DNA from: an uncultured Fidelibacterota bacterium
GTDB taxonomy: Bacteria > Fidelibacterota > Marinisomatia > Marinisomatales > Marinisomataceae
Length of the DNA stretch: 57,440 nt
Assembly (NCBI GenBank): GCA_902578385.1
Contig: CACHCR010000004.1
Span: forward strand, 47,501 to 104,940
Direction: 5' to 3'
The notes beneath the pieces were generated by a model. That model had not been told where the DNA came from, made no database searches, and was given only the letters and a program-made list of their open reading frames with translations. The translations under genes were made by a program, and so were the position numbers. Positions 45,409 through 53,641 of the stretch are shown here, in pieces (the first letter of the stretch is position 1; each line of letters begins with the position of its first letter).

Positions 45409-46988
45409 TAAAAAATCAAGATTTTAAGAGAAATCTCCATATTGATGATTTAATCAAAGATGCTGTTGAAAATAAAGAGGGTGTAATTGGACTTAACGGA
45501 GCTTTGATGGTTGATACAGGTGAATTTTCAGGTAGAATCCCAAATGATAAGTTTATTGTTGATGAGGACTCTTCAAATGAAGATATTTGGTGGGGTGAAG
45601 TAAATCAAAAGCTTTCTCAAAATAATTTTGACTATTTATTAAAAAAAGTTTTAGAGACATATGAAAATCTTCCTTCTAGTTATTATGTTTTTGATGGTTT
45701 TGCGGGAGATGATAGCGATAATTCTTTAAACGTAAGAATGATTACAAAAAAAGCTTGGCAGTCGCTATTTGTAAATAATATGTTTATTCGTCCTTCAAAA
45801 GAACAATTAAGCAATTTTTCTCCAGATTTTACTATTATAAATGCCTATGATGTGAAAGAAGAGAATTGGGATAAGTATGGATTAAATTCTGAAAATTTTA
45901 TCGTTTTTAATATTAAGAAAAAAATTGCAATTATTGGAGGTACGGAATACGCCGGTGAAATGAAGAAAGGAATTTTTTCTATGATGCACTACTATTTACC
46001 ATTAAAAAATGTTCTTTCAATGCATTGTTCTGCAAATGTATCTGTATCACATAATCAATCTACTGTATTTTTTGGTCTTTCTGGAACAGGAAAAACAACT
46101 TTGAGCACTAATGCTAATCGACCATTGATTGGAGATGATGAACATGGCTGGTCTGATAACGGAATTTTCAATTTTGAAGGTGGATGCTATGCAAAGGCTA
46201 TCAATCTTGATAAAGATAAAGAACCAGAAATTTTTAATGCTATAAAGCATGGAACTCTTCTAGAGAATGTTGTATATGATTTAGATACAAAAGAGGTTGA
46301 TTTTGATGACAACTCAAAAAGTGAAAATTCTAGAATTTGTTATCCAATTGAATTTGTTCAAAATTCATTAGGATCTAAAGGGTTAAAAAGTGCTGGTCCT
46401 CATCCTGACTCTATTATATTTCTTACTTGCGATGCATATGGTATAATGCCCCCTTTAGCAAGAATGACAAGAAAACAAGCAATGTATCATTTTATAAGCG
46501 GATATACAGCTAAAATGGCTGGAACAGAAACTGGTGTTACAGAACCAGTTGCTGCTTTTTCACCATGTTATGGAGGCCCTTTTTTGACATTACATCCTTT
46601 AAAATATGCTGAACTTCTAGAAAAAAAATTAAACGACCATAATTCTTCTGTTTATTTAGTAAATACTGGATGGTCTGGATCAAGCGCAACTAGTGGATCT
46701 TCAAGAATTGATTTAAAACTAACTAAACATATTATAAATCTAATTACGGAAGGAAGTTTAGACTTTAGTCAATCTGTATATGATAAATTTTTCAACTTAG
46801 AAATTCCAATGAATGTTGAAGGTTTAGAAAATGATTTTCTAATTCCTCATCTAAGCTGGAGCAATCTAGAAGAATATTTTTCAACCGGGAATATGCTTAC
46901 AAGGTTATTTAATAATAACTTTGAAAAATTCAATATAAAAGACCCTGATATCCTTGCTGCTGGCCCTAAAACAGATTTAAGCGCATAA
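45405..46988 (+). CDS. pckA: phosphoenolpyruvate carboxykinase (ATP)
   Basis: PckA interconverts oxaloacetate and PEP with ATP, in gluconeogenesis or anaplerosis. The 527-residue protein has the kinase-1a P-loop [12 protein letters not shown] and the metal-binding [22 protein letters not shown] (split here: GDDEHGWSD and [10 protein letters not shown]). The substrate-binding [10 protein letters not shown] and the C-terminal adenine-binding region are also present. The length is that of the ATP-dependent type; a GTP enzyme would be about 600 residues with different motifs. It overlaps the recombinase gene by 4 bases and is followed by a 78-base gap. Confidence 0.97.
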   Translation: MIKNQDFKRNLHIDDLIKDAVENKEGVIGLNGALMVDTGEFSGRIPNDKFIVDEDSSNEDIWWGEVNQKLSQNNFDYLLKKVLETYENLPSSYYVFDGFAGDDSDNSLNVRMITKKAWQSLFVNNMFIRPSKEQLSNFSPDFTIINAYDVKEENWDKYGLNSENFIVFNIKKKIAIIGGTEYAGEMKKGIFSMMHYYLPLKNVLSMHCSANVSVSHNQSTVFFGLSGTGKTTLSTNANRPLIGDDEHGWSDNGIFNFEGGCYAKAINLDKDKEPEIFNAIKHGTLLENVVYDLDTKEVDFDDNSKSENSRICYPIEFVQNSLGSKGLKSAGPHPDSIIFLTCDAYGIMPPLARMTRKQAMYHFISGYTAKMAGTETGVTEPVAAFSPCYGGPFLTLHPLKYAELLEKKLNDHNSSVYLVNTGWSGSSATSGSSRIDLKLTKHIINLITEGSLDFSQSVYDKFFNLEIPMNVEGLENDFLIPHLSWSNLEEYFSTGNMLTRLFNNNFEKFNIKDPDILAAGPKTDLSA

Positions 46989-47066
46989 TTCAGCTCAAAA
47001 CTATACTATTTGATATGTTTATTTTGCACATGTAAATTGATTTTTATTTTTAAAAAGGAACAATAA

Positions 47067-47546
47067 ATGGCAACTTTGATTTTAAAAGAAACGCATGTGG
47101 CTTTAGAGGAAGAAATTAAATCACTTGAAAAGCTTAAAAGAGAAACATCTGAAAAAATTAGTGAAGCAGCAGATCATGGCGATTTAAAGGAAAATGCAGA
47201 ATATCATGCTGCTAGAGAAAAACAAAGCCTTATTGTATATAAAATTCAATTAATGCAATCACATGCTCCATTTAGAATAATTGAACATGGAGATATTAAC
47301 ATAGATCAGGCTGGTTTTGGTAACAAAGTTGCAATTCAAGAAGAAGGAAAAGATAAGCCAGAAGATTATTATATCTTAGGACCAATTGAAGAGGAATTAG
47401 ATTTATACCCTTTCATTGTAACTTATCATTCTCCATTTGGAAGAGAGGTTTCAGGAAAGAAAGTTGGAGAAAGTTTTACACTGGATATTAGAGGTGAAGA
47501 GGTTAAGTTTACCGTTAATTCAATTGATAAAATTTCTTCGGAGTAA
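47067..47546 (+). CDS. greA: transcription elongation factor GreA
   Basis: GreA rescues backtracked RNA polymerase by stimulating cleavage of the nascent transcript. The 159-residue protein has the N-terminal coiled coil with the acidic tip DLKENAEYHAAREKQS, and the C-terminal FKBP-like domain with SPFGREVSGKKVGESF. An AAGGAA ribosome site lies 6 bases before the ATG. The 78 bases upstream probably hold its own promoter. Its end faces the minus-strand unit at 47553 with only 6 bases between. Confidence 0.96.
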   Translation: MATLILKETHVALEEEIKSLEKLKRETSEKISEAADHGDLKENAEYHAAREKQSLIVYKIQLMQSHAPFRIIEHGDINIDQAGFGNKVAIQEEGKDKPEDYYILGPIEEELDLYPFIVTYHSPFGREVSGKKVGESFTLDIRGEEVKFTVNSIDKISSE

Positions 47547-47552
47547 AGATTT

Positions 47553-47666
47553 TTAATTACCTGCAAATCTTGTCCCGAAAATCCCTACGCCAAGTTCAGC
47601 CCAAATAAGAAATAGAATTATAATAATGATTGATATAATTATTTTTTTATATAGGCTTGAAAACAT
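47553..47666 (-). CDS. 37-residue single-helix membrane protein
   Basis: This tiny gene encodes a predicted inner-membrane peptide: a short basic start (MFSSLYKK), one strongly hydrophobic helix (about residues 9-25) and a conserved-looking tail AELGVGIFGTRFAGN. The ATG at 47666 lies inside the last codons of the upstream gene (20-base overlap), and the sequence GAAGGA sits just before it as a ribosome site. An in-frame ATG at 47744 would add 26 residues lying in the other gene. I believe similar short helix-plus-tail proteins occur in FCB genomes but cannot verify it. Function is unknown. Confidence 0.62.
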   Translation of the reverse strand: MFSSLYKKIIISIIIIILFLIWAELGVGIFGTRFAGN

Positions 47667-48525
47667 TTTTTCCTTCGAATAATTTTGTGCCATTAACATA
47701 GCTATAATATTTTCTGCATTCGCAGGATAAATATTCAATATCAATAGGTTGAAATTTTCGCTTAGCTTCTGGCCAGTACTCTTTTTGTAATTCGATCATC
47801 TTTTCACATGTTTCTTGATGATTTTTTAAACCTAAATATTTTTGTAATCTATCAAGATAGGCTACTGCTCCAATTCCTGTAGGAACACGGCTATTTGGAT
47901 ATATAATATCTGGTCTAAACCACGCTAAGTCTATAACTGCCATAAAAATAGGAAAGTCATTTTGCATTTTAAATTCAGAGTTTATTCCAATTGTTGCTGT
48001 AATTACATCACCTTCAGCATTTTTTACCATATCTGCTAGAGATTCTTTGATATCCAAAAATAATGTTACTGCCGTATCAAATCTTGAATATTTAATTCCT
48101 TTCCAATTTACTGCTTCAACCGGATATGCGTTAAGATTGCACCAATTTTCTAAAGATTTTAATTTTTTAGATAATTTTTCTGGTTTTAGCAGAATATCAG
48201 GAGATAATTCATCTAATGTTTCTTGCCTATTGCACCATCGAGCGAAGAACAAAGCCTGAATTAACAATGGAATATCATCCTTTAATTCTCGAGCAAAGCC
48301 TAATATTGATTTACTTGTACGATCATCTTCTCTAAAAACATTCAAGAATCGTCCTTTTTGAAATATTTGATCTTTTGTCCAAGGAGAGGGATAAGCTTTT
48401 TCTCTTAATCGACGAATATTTTCTCTTTCTTTACAAAAATTAAAAAAAGCCTCCACCGGATTATTTAATTTTAATCCATCTAGTGATTTTGCATATGGAT
48501 TATTCACAATTTTACTTTCTTGCAT
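47647..48525 (-). CDS. protein resembling the HMUDK/aGPT-PPlase helical domain (thymine-hypermodification type)
   Basis: This 292-residue soluble protein is Trp/Arg/Cys-rich and has no signal or membrane helix. Its N-terminal third, RENIRRLREKAYPSPWTKD then FQKGRFLNVFREDDRTSK and ARWCNRQETLDEL, strongly recalls the helical domain of 5-hmdU DNA kinases and alpha-glutamyl/putrescinyl-thymine pyrophosphorylases, which phages use to hypermodify thymine. Later Cys and Trp residues (WCNL, YLSCECRKYY) could form a site. It overlaps the permease gene by 14 bases and the small membrane gene by 20. Eight of 16 Arg codons are CGN, against 1 of 13 in the adjacent permease. This suggests transfer. The family link comes from memory and needs a profile search. 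Confidence 0.55.
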   Translation of the reverse strand: MQESKIVNNPYAKSLDGLKLNNPVEAFFNFCKERENIRRLREKAYPSPWTKDQIFQKGRFLNVFREDDRTSKSILGFARELKDDIPLLIQALFFARWCNRQETLDELSPDILLKPEKLSKKLKSLENWCNLNAYPVEAVNWKGIKYSRFDTAVTLFLDIKESLADMVKNAEGDVITATIGINSEFKMQNDFPIFMAVIDLAWFRPDIIYPNSRVPTGIGAVAYLDRLQKYLGLKNHQETCEKMIELQKEYWPEAKRKFQPIDIEYLSCECRKYYSYVNGTKLFEGKNVFKPI

Positions 48526-49606
48526 TAAGCATAAGATAAGTTCCTATTCCAATAAATACAAAATTAGACATCCAAGCTCCTAAAAATGGAGTCAATACAC
48601 CTCCATAAGCTAAAGATTGACCAAACTTTAGTAGAATTACATAAGAAAATATGGTTGCTAAACTCAAGCCTCCCCCAAAAGCTAAAGTTGTGTTTGATCT
48701 ATAAACTGAAAGAGGAATTCCACAAAAAATTACTATAATCGAAATAAATGAATATGCAATTTTGTAGTTTAGATCAACTTCCCATCTTAAAGTATTAACA
48801 CCATTGTTTTTTAACGACTGTATTTGTTTTTTAAGTTCTAAATATGATACTTCTTCCGAAGAACTAGCTGTATTTATGATATCTTTTGGAGAAAAATTCA
48901 AATATATTAGTGAGTCATTTTTTGAAATGACAACGTTTTTCTCTAAACCATTATTATCAAAATTTCTTATAGAAAAATCTTTTAAATTCCATTTATTAAT
49001 TTCTGTATCCCAAATAGCTTTTTTTGAATCTATTCTTCTTAAAAGCATTCCATTTTCTACTTCAATAAAATTTAAATTAACAGCAACATTATTATTACTG
49101 TTGAACTTTTCTAATGCAATTAAATCTTTTTGGTTTTTTTGAAAATATACATTTTCAAATACACTTTTATCTCTTATTCTATTCTTATTTTTTGACATAT
49201 ATAAAGACTTAATACTATTCTTTTTTTTGTTATTTTCGATAACAATAGAATTATCAAAATAAAATGATCCAACGCTCAATAAAAATCCAAATAATAAGAC
49301 AGGTATAGAAAGTCTATACAAGCTTAAACCAGAAGATTTCAAAACTAGCCACTCTTTTCTTTGAATCATCATTCCATAGGTGAATACTGACGAAACAAGA
49401 CATGATACAGGTATTGTTACACTTACCATTGAGGGTAGAGATGCTCTATAATACTCTAGTAGAGTATTATATGAAACTTGATTATCTATAAAGCGATTTA
49501 AGTTTTCAAATACATCTACAATTAATGATATAAGAGTAAAGAATATAGAAACTATAATAAAAGTAGTTAGAAATTCTCTGAGAATATAATAGTCAATTTT
49601 TTTCAT
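48512..49606 (-). CDS. LptF/LptG-family lipopolysaccharide export permease
   Basis: This is an inner-membrane permease subunit of the Lpt exporter that moves LPS toward the outer membrane. The 364-residue protein has the YjgP/YjgQ layout: two or three N-terminal helices starting MKKIDYYILREFL, a large periplasmic jellyroll region (about residues 125-270) and three C-terminal helices. The early YYRASLPSMVSVTIPVSCLV is typical. Only one of the two paralogues lies here, and F versus G cannot be told. It heads a minus-strand unit whose downstream genes overlap it. Confidence 0.88.
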   Translation of the reverse strand: MKKIDYYILREFLTTFIIVSIFFTLISLIVDVFENLNRFIDNQVSYNTLLEYYRASLPSMVSVTIPVSCLVSSVFTYGMMIQRKEWLVLKSSGLSLYRLSIPVLLFGFLLSVGSFYFDNSIVIENNKKKNSIKSLYMSKNKNRIRDKSVFENVYFQKNQKDLIALEKFNSNNNVAVNLNFIEVENGMLLRRIDSKKAIWDTEINKWNLKDFSIRNFDNNGLEKNVVISKNDSLIYLNFSPKDIINTASSSEEVSYLELKKQIQSLKNNGVNTLRWEVDLNYKIAYSFISIIVIFCGIPLSVYRSNTTLAFGGGLSLATIFSYVILLKFGQSLAYGGVLTPFLGAWMSNFVFIGIGTYLMLNARK

Positions 49607-49627
49607 TATATTGTAACTTACTTAATC
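49607..49627. promoter_or_regulatory. 21-base divergent start region
   Basis: Only 21 bases separate the start codons of the minus-strand LptF/G gene and the plus-strand symporter gene. Both promoters must therefore reach into the opposite coding sequence. No hexamers can be assigned with confidence. Confidence 0.3.
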
Positions 49628-50992
49628 ATGGATATAATTAATAATTTTTTTGCAGACTTATCAAATTTCCTATGGGGTAATTTTGGAGTAGCTAATTTAG
49701 TAATCGGTGGTGGAATTTTCTTTCTAATTTATTCTAGACTCACTCCTTTCAGGTATTTTAAGCATGCATTTGAAATTCTTCTTGGAAAACATGATAATCC
49801 TGATGATGAAGGGCAAATTTCACACTTTCAAGCCCTATCAACAGCTTTATCAAGTACTGTTGGAATTGGGAATATTGCTGGAGTAGCTGTAGCAATTTCT
49901 TTGGGTGGTCCTGGAGCATTATTTTGGATGTGGATTAGTGCAATTGTAGGAATGGCAACAAAATTCTTCACATGCTCTCTAGGAATTATGTACAGAGGTT
50001 ACGATTCAGAAAATGTTTTACAAGGTGGACCGATGTATGTTATAGAATATGGCATGGGTAAAAAATTTAAGTTTTTATCTTATTGGTTTAGTATTGCAGG
50101 TTTAGTTGGATGTTTATCATTATTACAGGCTAATCAATTGACTCAAATTATGTCTGATTACGTAGTTAAATCAACTGCTTTAGAGCAATCATTTAATTTA
50201 AATCTATATATTGGAGTTATTATAGCTATACTTGTATCATTAGTAATTTTTGGAGGCTTGAGCAGAATAGCAGAAGTTGCTTCAAGAATAGTTCCATTTA
50301 TGGTAATTGTCTACTTAATGTCTGGCTTATTCATTGTAATATCAAATCTTTCTTTAATTCCATCCATTTTTTTTAATATAATTTCAAGCGCATTTAATGG
50401 AAGTTCAGTTGCTGGAGGCTTTGCTGGTACCGCAATTGTTATTAGTCAAGGATTTAGAAGAGCAGCATTTTCAAATGAAGCAGGAATGGGAACTGAAGTT
50501 ATGGCTATAGGAGCTTCAAAGAATAATCAACCTATAAAATCAGGATTAGTTGCCATGATTGGACCATTAATTGATACATTAATAGTTTGTACAATTACAG
50601 GCTTAGTAATCCTTCTATCAAGTGACTGGATTGAGGGAACCTATACAGGAGTTTCTTTAACTCAAAAATCATTTTCTAACTATCTTGGATCAGTTGGTGA
50701 TTACATTCTTATATTTTCTGTAGCAACTTTCACATTATCTACTATGTTTGGATATTCTTATTATGGTTGCAAATGTGCTTCTTATCTCTTTGGAGCTAAA
50801 TCAAAATTTTATTATAGAATTTTTTATGTCTTAACATTAGTTCTTGGATCAGTTTTATCATTAGATTTGGCAGTAAATATTGTTGATGCAATGTTCGCTT
50901 TAATGGCTTTTCCGACAATGATTTCTGCTTTATATTTAGCTCCTAAAATAAAAAAAGAAGCAAATAGATATTTTACAACATTAAAAGGATAA
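49628..50992 (+). CDS. alanine/glycine:cation symporter (AGCS family)
   Basis: This is a Na+-coupled uptake protein for alanine or glycine in the inner membrane. The 454-residue protein has about 11 helices. It carries the AGCS blocks ALSTALSSTVGIGNIAGVAVA, given in part as STVGIGNIAGVA, then FWMWISAIVGMATKF and GFRRAAFSNEAGMGTEV. Trp-Met in the second block and the NEAGMG stretch are family hallmarks. The following phosphomannomutase gene begins 4 bases later, so it may share a transcript with unrelated glycan-precursor genes. Confidence 0.95.
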   Translation: MDIINNFFADLSNFLWGNFGVANLVIGGGIFFLIYSRLTPFRYFKHAFEILLGKHDNPDDEGQISHFQALSTALSSTVGIGNIAGVAVAISLGGPGALFWMWISAIVGMATKFFTCSLGIMYRGYDSENVLQGGPMYVIEYGMGKKFKFLSYWFSIAGLVGCLSLLQANQLTQIMSDYVVKSTALEQSFNLNLYIGVIIAILVSLVIFGGLSRIAEVASRIVPFMVIVYLMSGLFIVISNLSLIPSIFFNIISSAFNGSSVAGGFAGTAIVISQGFRRAAFSNEAGMGTEVMAIGASKNNQPIKSGLVAMIGPLIDTLIVCTITGLVILLSSDWIEGTYTGVSLTQKSFSNYLGSVGDYILIFSVATFTLSTMFGYSYYGCKCASYLFGAKSKFYYRIFYVLTLVLGSVLSLDLAVNIVDAMFALMAFPTMISALYLAPKIKKEANRYFTTLKG

Positions 50993-50995
50993 TAA

Positions 50996-51739
50996 ATGAA
51001 AACTATTTATATTTTTGATATGGATGGAACTCTTACTCCATCAAGAAGAGAAATGACCCCAGATTTTGAAGAGTTTTATAGCAATTGGGCTAACAATCAT
51101 ACTTTCTTTTTAGTAAGCGGAAGTAATCTTGAAAAAATTAAAGAACAGGTTCCTGAGTATATATTAAATTTATCAAAGGGTGTTTTTACGTGTGGTGGTA
51201 ATCAGCTATGGCTTAAGGGTGAGCTTTCATATAATCATGAGTTTAAACCTGAAAATGATTTAATCAATTTTCTTGAACAAAAGCTTAAAGAAAGCCCGTA
51301 CCCACTAAGAGCTGGTAATCATATTGAAGATAGAGGGTCTATGCTCAATTTTAGTGTTGTTGGTAGAGACTGTACATTAGATGAAAGATTAGATTACTTT
51401 AAATATGATAGCGAATCTAATGAAAGAAATATGATTGCAGATGAAATTATAAGAAGATGGAGTAATCTTGATGCAGTTATTGGTGGACAAATATCAATTG
51501 ATATAACTCCAAGAGGCATGAACAAATCACAAGTTTTAGAAGAAGTAAGAAAGTTTTATCCAGATGAAAAATATATTTTTATTGGAGATAGAACTATGAA
51601 AGGTGGAAATGATTATCCTTTAGCAAGAATTATGCAGGAAGAGGAAAACTGTTCTGTTTTTCAAGCTGGAGCTCCATCAGCAGAGGATGGGTATAAAGAT
51701 ACTCAAAGAATTTTAGAAAAATTAGATACAAATGAATAA
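50996..51739 (+). CDS. eukaryote-type phosphomannomutase (HAD-IIB)
   Basis: This is a HAD-superfamily enzyme resembling PMM1/PMM2, which interconverts mannose-6-phosphate and mannose-1-phosphate for GDP-mannose. The 247-residue protein has the nucleophile motif DMDGTLTPSR, GNQLWLKG-like cap features, and the cap-domain GGQISIDITPRGMNKSQVL. The late FIGDRTMKGGNDYPLA is the usual metal-binding loop. Bacteria usually use the unrelated ManB/AlgC type, so this form is notable. The downstream isomerase gene would supply mannose-6-phosphate. It overlaps the prenyl synthase gene by 8 bases. Confidence 0.85.
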   Translation: MKTIYIFDMDGTLTPSRREMTPDFEEFYSNWANNHTFFLVSGSNLEKIKEQVPEYILNLSKGVFTCGGNQLWLKGELSYNHEFKPENDLINFLEQKLKESPYPLRAGNHIEDRGSMLNFSVVGRDCTLDERLDYFKYDSESNERNMIADEIIRRWSNLDAVIGGQISIDITPRGMNKSQVLEEVRKFYPDEKYIFIGDRTMKGGNDYPLARIMQEEENCSVFQAGAPSAEDGYKDTQRILEKLDTNE

Positions 51740-52688
51740 GCTTAAAGATTTAAAAAAAGATTTTTTAAATGAATTTGAAAAAATTCAAGAATTAGAAGGA
51801 CCATCATATTTATATGACCCTATAAAATACTTTGTCAAGTCTTCTGGAAAGAGATTAAGACCAATTATTGTTTTATTTTTAGGAGATCTTTTTAATAATA
51901 ATAAAAAAGATTCAATTAACGGAGCTTTAGGAGTTGAGCTGCTCCATAATTTTACACTTGTTCATGATGATATCATGGATGAAGATGATTTGAGACATAA
52001 TGTAGCTACCATTCATAAAAAATGGGATAATGCTCATGCGGTGCTTTCTGGAGATGGATTAGGTGCATTAGGACCTTTATTTATTGGAAAAATTCAAAAA
52101 AATACATTATCCATCCTAATAAGATATAATGAAGTCATTTTAGAAATATGTGAAGGTCAAGCTTATGATATGGAGTTTGAAAATAAAAGCTTTGTAAGTG
52201 TATCTGAATATTTATTAATGAGTTCTAAAAAAACAGGATCATTATTTGAACTATGTTTTGAAATATCCTCTCTTATTAGCGATAAATATCAAGAACATGT
52301 TAAAGACCTAAAAAAACTTGGAAGAAACCTTGGAATTATTTTTCAAATCCAGGATGATATTCTTGAACTTGTATCAGATGACGATAGAATGGGTAAGAGC
52401 ACATATTCTGATGTTGAAAGACATAAAAAGACCATATTGACATGTCTTGCAATGGAAAAAAATCTAAGCGATTGGAACAAATTAATTAATTCAATAAATA
52501 ATCAAAAAACATTAGATAAGAAAAAATCTATCTATAATTTTTTAGTTAAAAATAATTTAAAAGAAGAATCAGACAAGCTTTTAAATAAGTACATTGATGA
52601 ATGCAATGAAATCATAATGAATCTTCCTAAAGAGATTCAAAGTGGATTGAATGAATTAATTAGCTATATTATTAAGAGAAGTAAATGA
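51732..52688 (+). CDS. polyprenyl diphosphate synthase (divergent motifs)
   Basis: This is a trans-prenyltransferase that condenses isopentenyl diphosphate units, giving farnesyl, geranylgeranyl or longer diphosphates. The 318-residue protein has the first motif DDIMD, but the usual RRGxPTVH after it reads LRHNVATIH. The second motif is DDILE rather than DDxxD. A GKSTYSD block and the KT pair near ERHKKT are normal. Product length cannot be read from the sequence. It is tightly coupled with the phosphomannomutase and isomerase genes, so it may serve a glycolipid or carotenoid-type pathway. Confidence 0.85.
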   Translation: MNKLKDLKKDFLNEFEKIQELEGPSYLYDPIKYFVKSSGKRLRPIIVLFLGDLFNNNKKDSINGALGVELLHNFTLVHDDIMDEDDLRHNVATIHKKWDNAHAVLSGDGLGALGPLFIGKIQKNTLSILIRYNEVILEICEGQAYDMEFENKSFVSVSEYLLMSSKKTGSLFELCFEISSLISDKYQEHVKDLKKLGRNLGIIFQIQDDILELVSDDDRMGKSTYSDVERHKKTILTCLAMEKNLSDWNKLINSINNQKTLDKKKSIYNFLVKNNLKEESDKLLNKYIDECNEIIMNLPKEIQSGLNELISYIIKRSK

Positions 52689-53641
52689 TTGATCATATAG
52701 AGAACTTTCCAAAACATATTCAAGATTCTTTAAAAAATCTGAAGGAAACTGATCTAAAGCTAGAGGAAATTAGTAAAGTAGTTATTGCTGGCATGGGCGG
52801 TTCAGCAATTGCTGGGTTAATTTTGAAGGATTTATTTCCCGAAATGGAAATAGTAGTTGAAAGAAATTATTTTCCAAACACAACAATAGATGAATATACA
52901 TTAGTGATTGTATGCTCCTATTCGGGAAATACGGAAGAGACATTGTCTTATTACGACTATGCAGTTAGATTAACTGAGCATGCAATAGTTCTTACAACAG
53001 GGGGAGAGCTTCTAAAAAAAGCTAAATCTGATAACATTGAATTTTACCTACTACCTGAGGGTTATCCTCCAAGATCAGCTCTAGGGTTTTCATTAACTTT
53101 TCTTATATCTCTGTTTGATAAAGAAGGGATTTCAAATGTAGATTTTGATTGTCTTGAGTCTTTTTCAAAAGAATCATCATCAAAAAAATCTGAAGTATAT
53201 GCTTTAGCAAAAAAAATTCATAAAACAATGCCCATTATTGTTACTGAAGAGGACCTTTCATCGATTGGATTTCGTTTGAAATCTCAATTAAATGAAAATA
53301 GTAAAATGTTATCATACAATATTACAATTCCAGAAATGAATCATAATGAGATAATAGGTTGGGAAAATAATAATATTGATAAAAAATCTTTTTCAATGAT
53401 TTGGATTCACATTGGTTGGCCAAAAAATATTGAACGAATGAAAATCACAAATGAAATTTTATCAAAAAAAGTTTCCAATGTTGTTCATTTATCAGTTCCT
53501 GATAAGGTGCCAAAAAATCTAACATCATTATTTTTCTTAATAAATTATATTGATTGGCTTAGTTATTGGTGCGGTATTCTAAATGATGTCGATATTGATG
53601 CTGTGGAATCAATTGATTTACTTAAGAAGAAAATTTCTTAA
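52685..53641 (+). CDS. bifunctional phosphoglucose/phosphomannose isomerase
   Basis: This is a SIS-domain sugar isomerase interconverting glucose-6-phosphate, mannose-6-phosphate and fructose-6-phosphate. The 318-residue protein has the first SIS site VVIAGMGGSAIAG and the CSYSGNTEETL loop near residues 79-89. The later IPEMNHNEIIGWEN is typical of the archaeal/bacterial PGI/PMI type, whose Glu/His act in catalysis. At about 320 residues it is the short, dual-specificity form rather than classical Pgi. It overlaps the prenyl synthase gene by 4 bases and its end overlaps the convergent fabF by 20 bases. Confidence 0.93.
   Translation: MIDHIENFPKHIQDSLKNLKETDLKLEEISKVVIAGMGGSAIAGLILKDLFPEMEIVVERNYFPNTTIDEYTLVIVCSYSGNTEETLSYYDYAVRLTEHAIVLTTGGELLKKAKSDNIEFYLLPEGYPPRSALGFSLTFLISLFDKEGISNVDFDCLESFSKESSSKKSEVYALAKKIHKTMPIIVTEEDLSSIGFRLKSQLNENSKMLSYNITIPEMNHNEIIGWENNNIDKKSFSMIWIHIGWPKNIERMKITNEILSKKVSNVVHLSVPDKVPKNLTSLFFLINYIDWLSYWCGILNDVDIDAVESIDLLKKKIS

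Noticed and set aside
47546-47571. Inverted repeat AAGATTT/AAATCTT after greA as a bidirectional terminator
   Set aside because: The seven-pair stem is nearly all A/T, the loop is 12 bases, and it lacks a U-tract on the plus side. It also overlaps the end of the small membrane gene. It is too weak to call.
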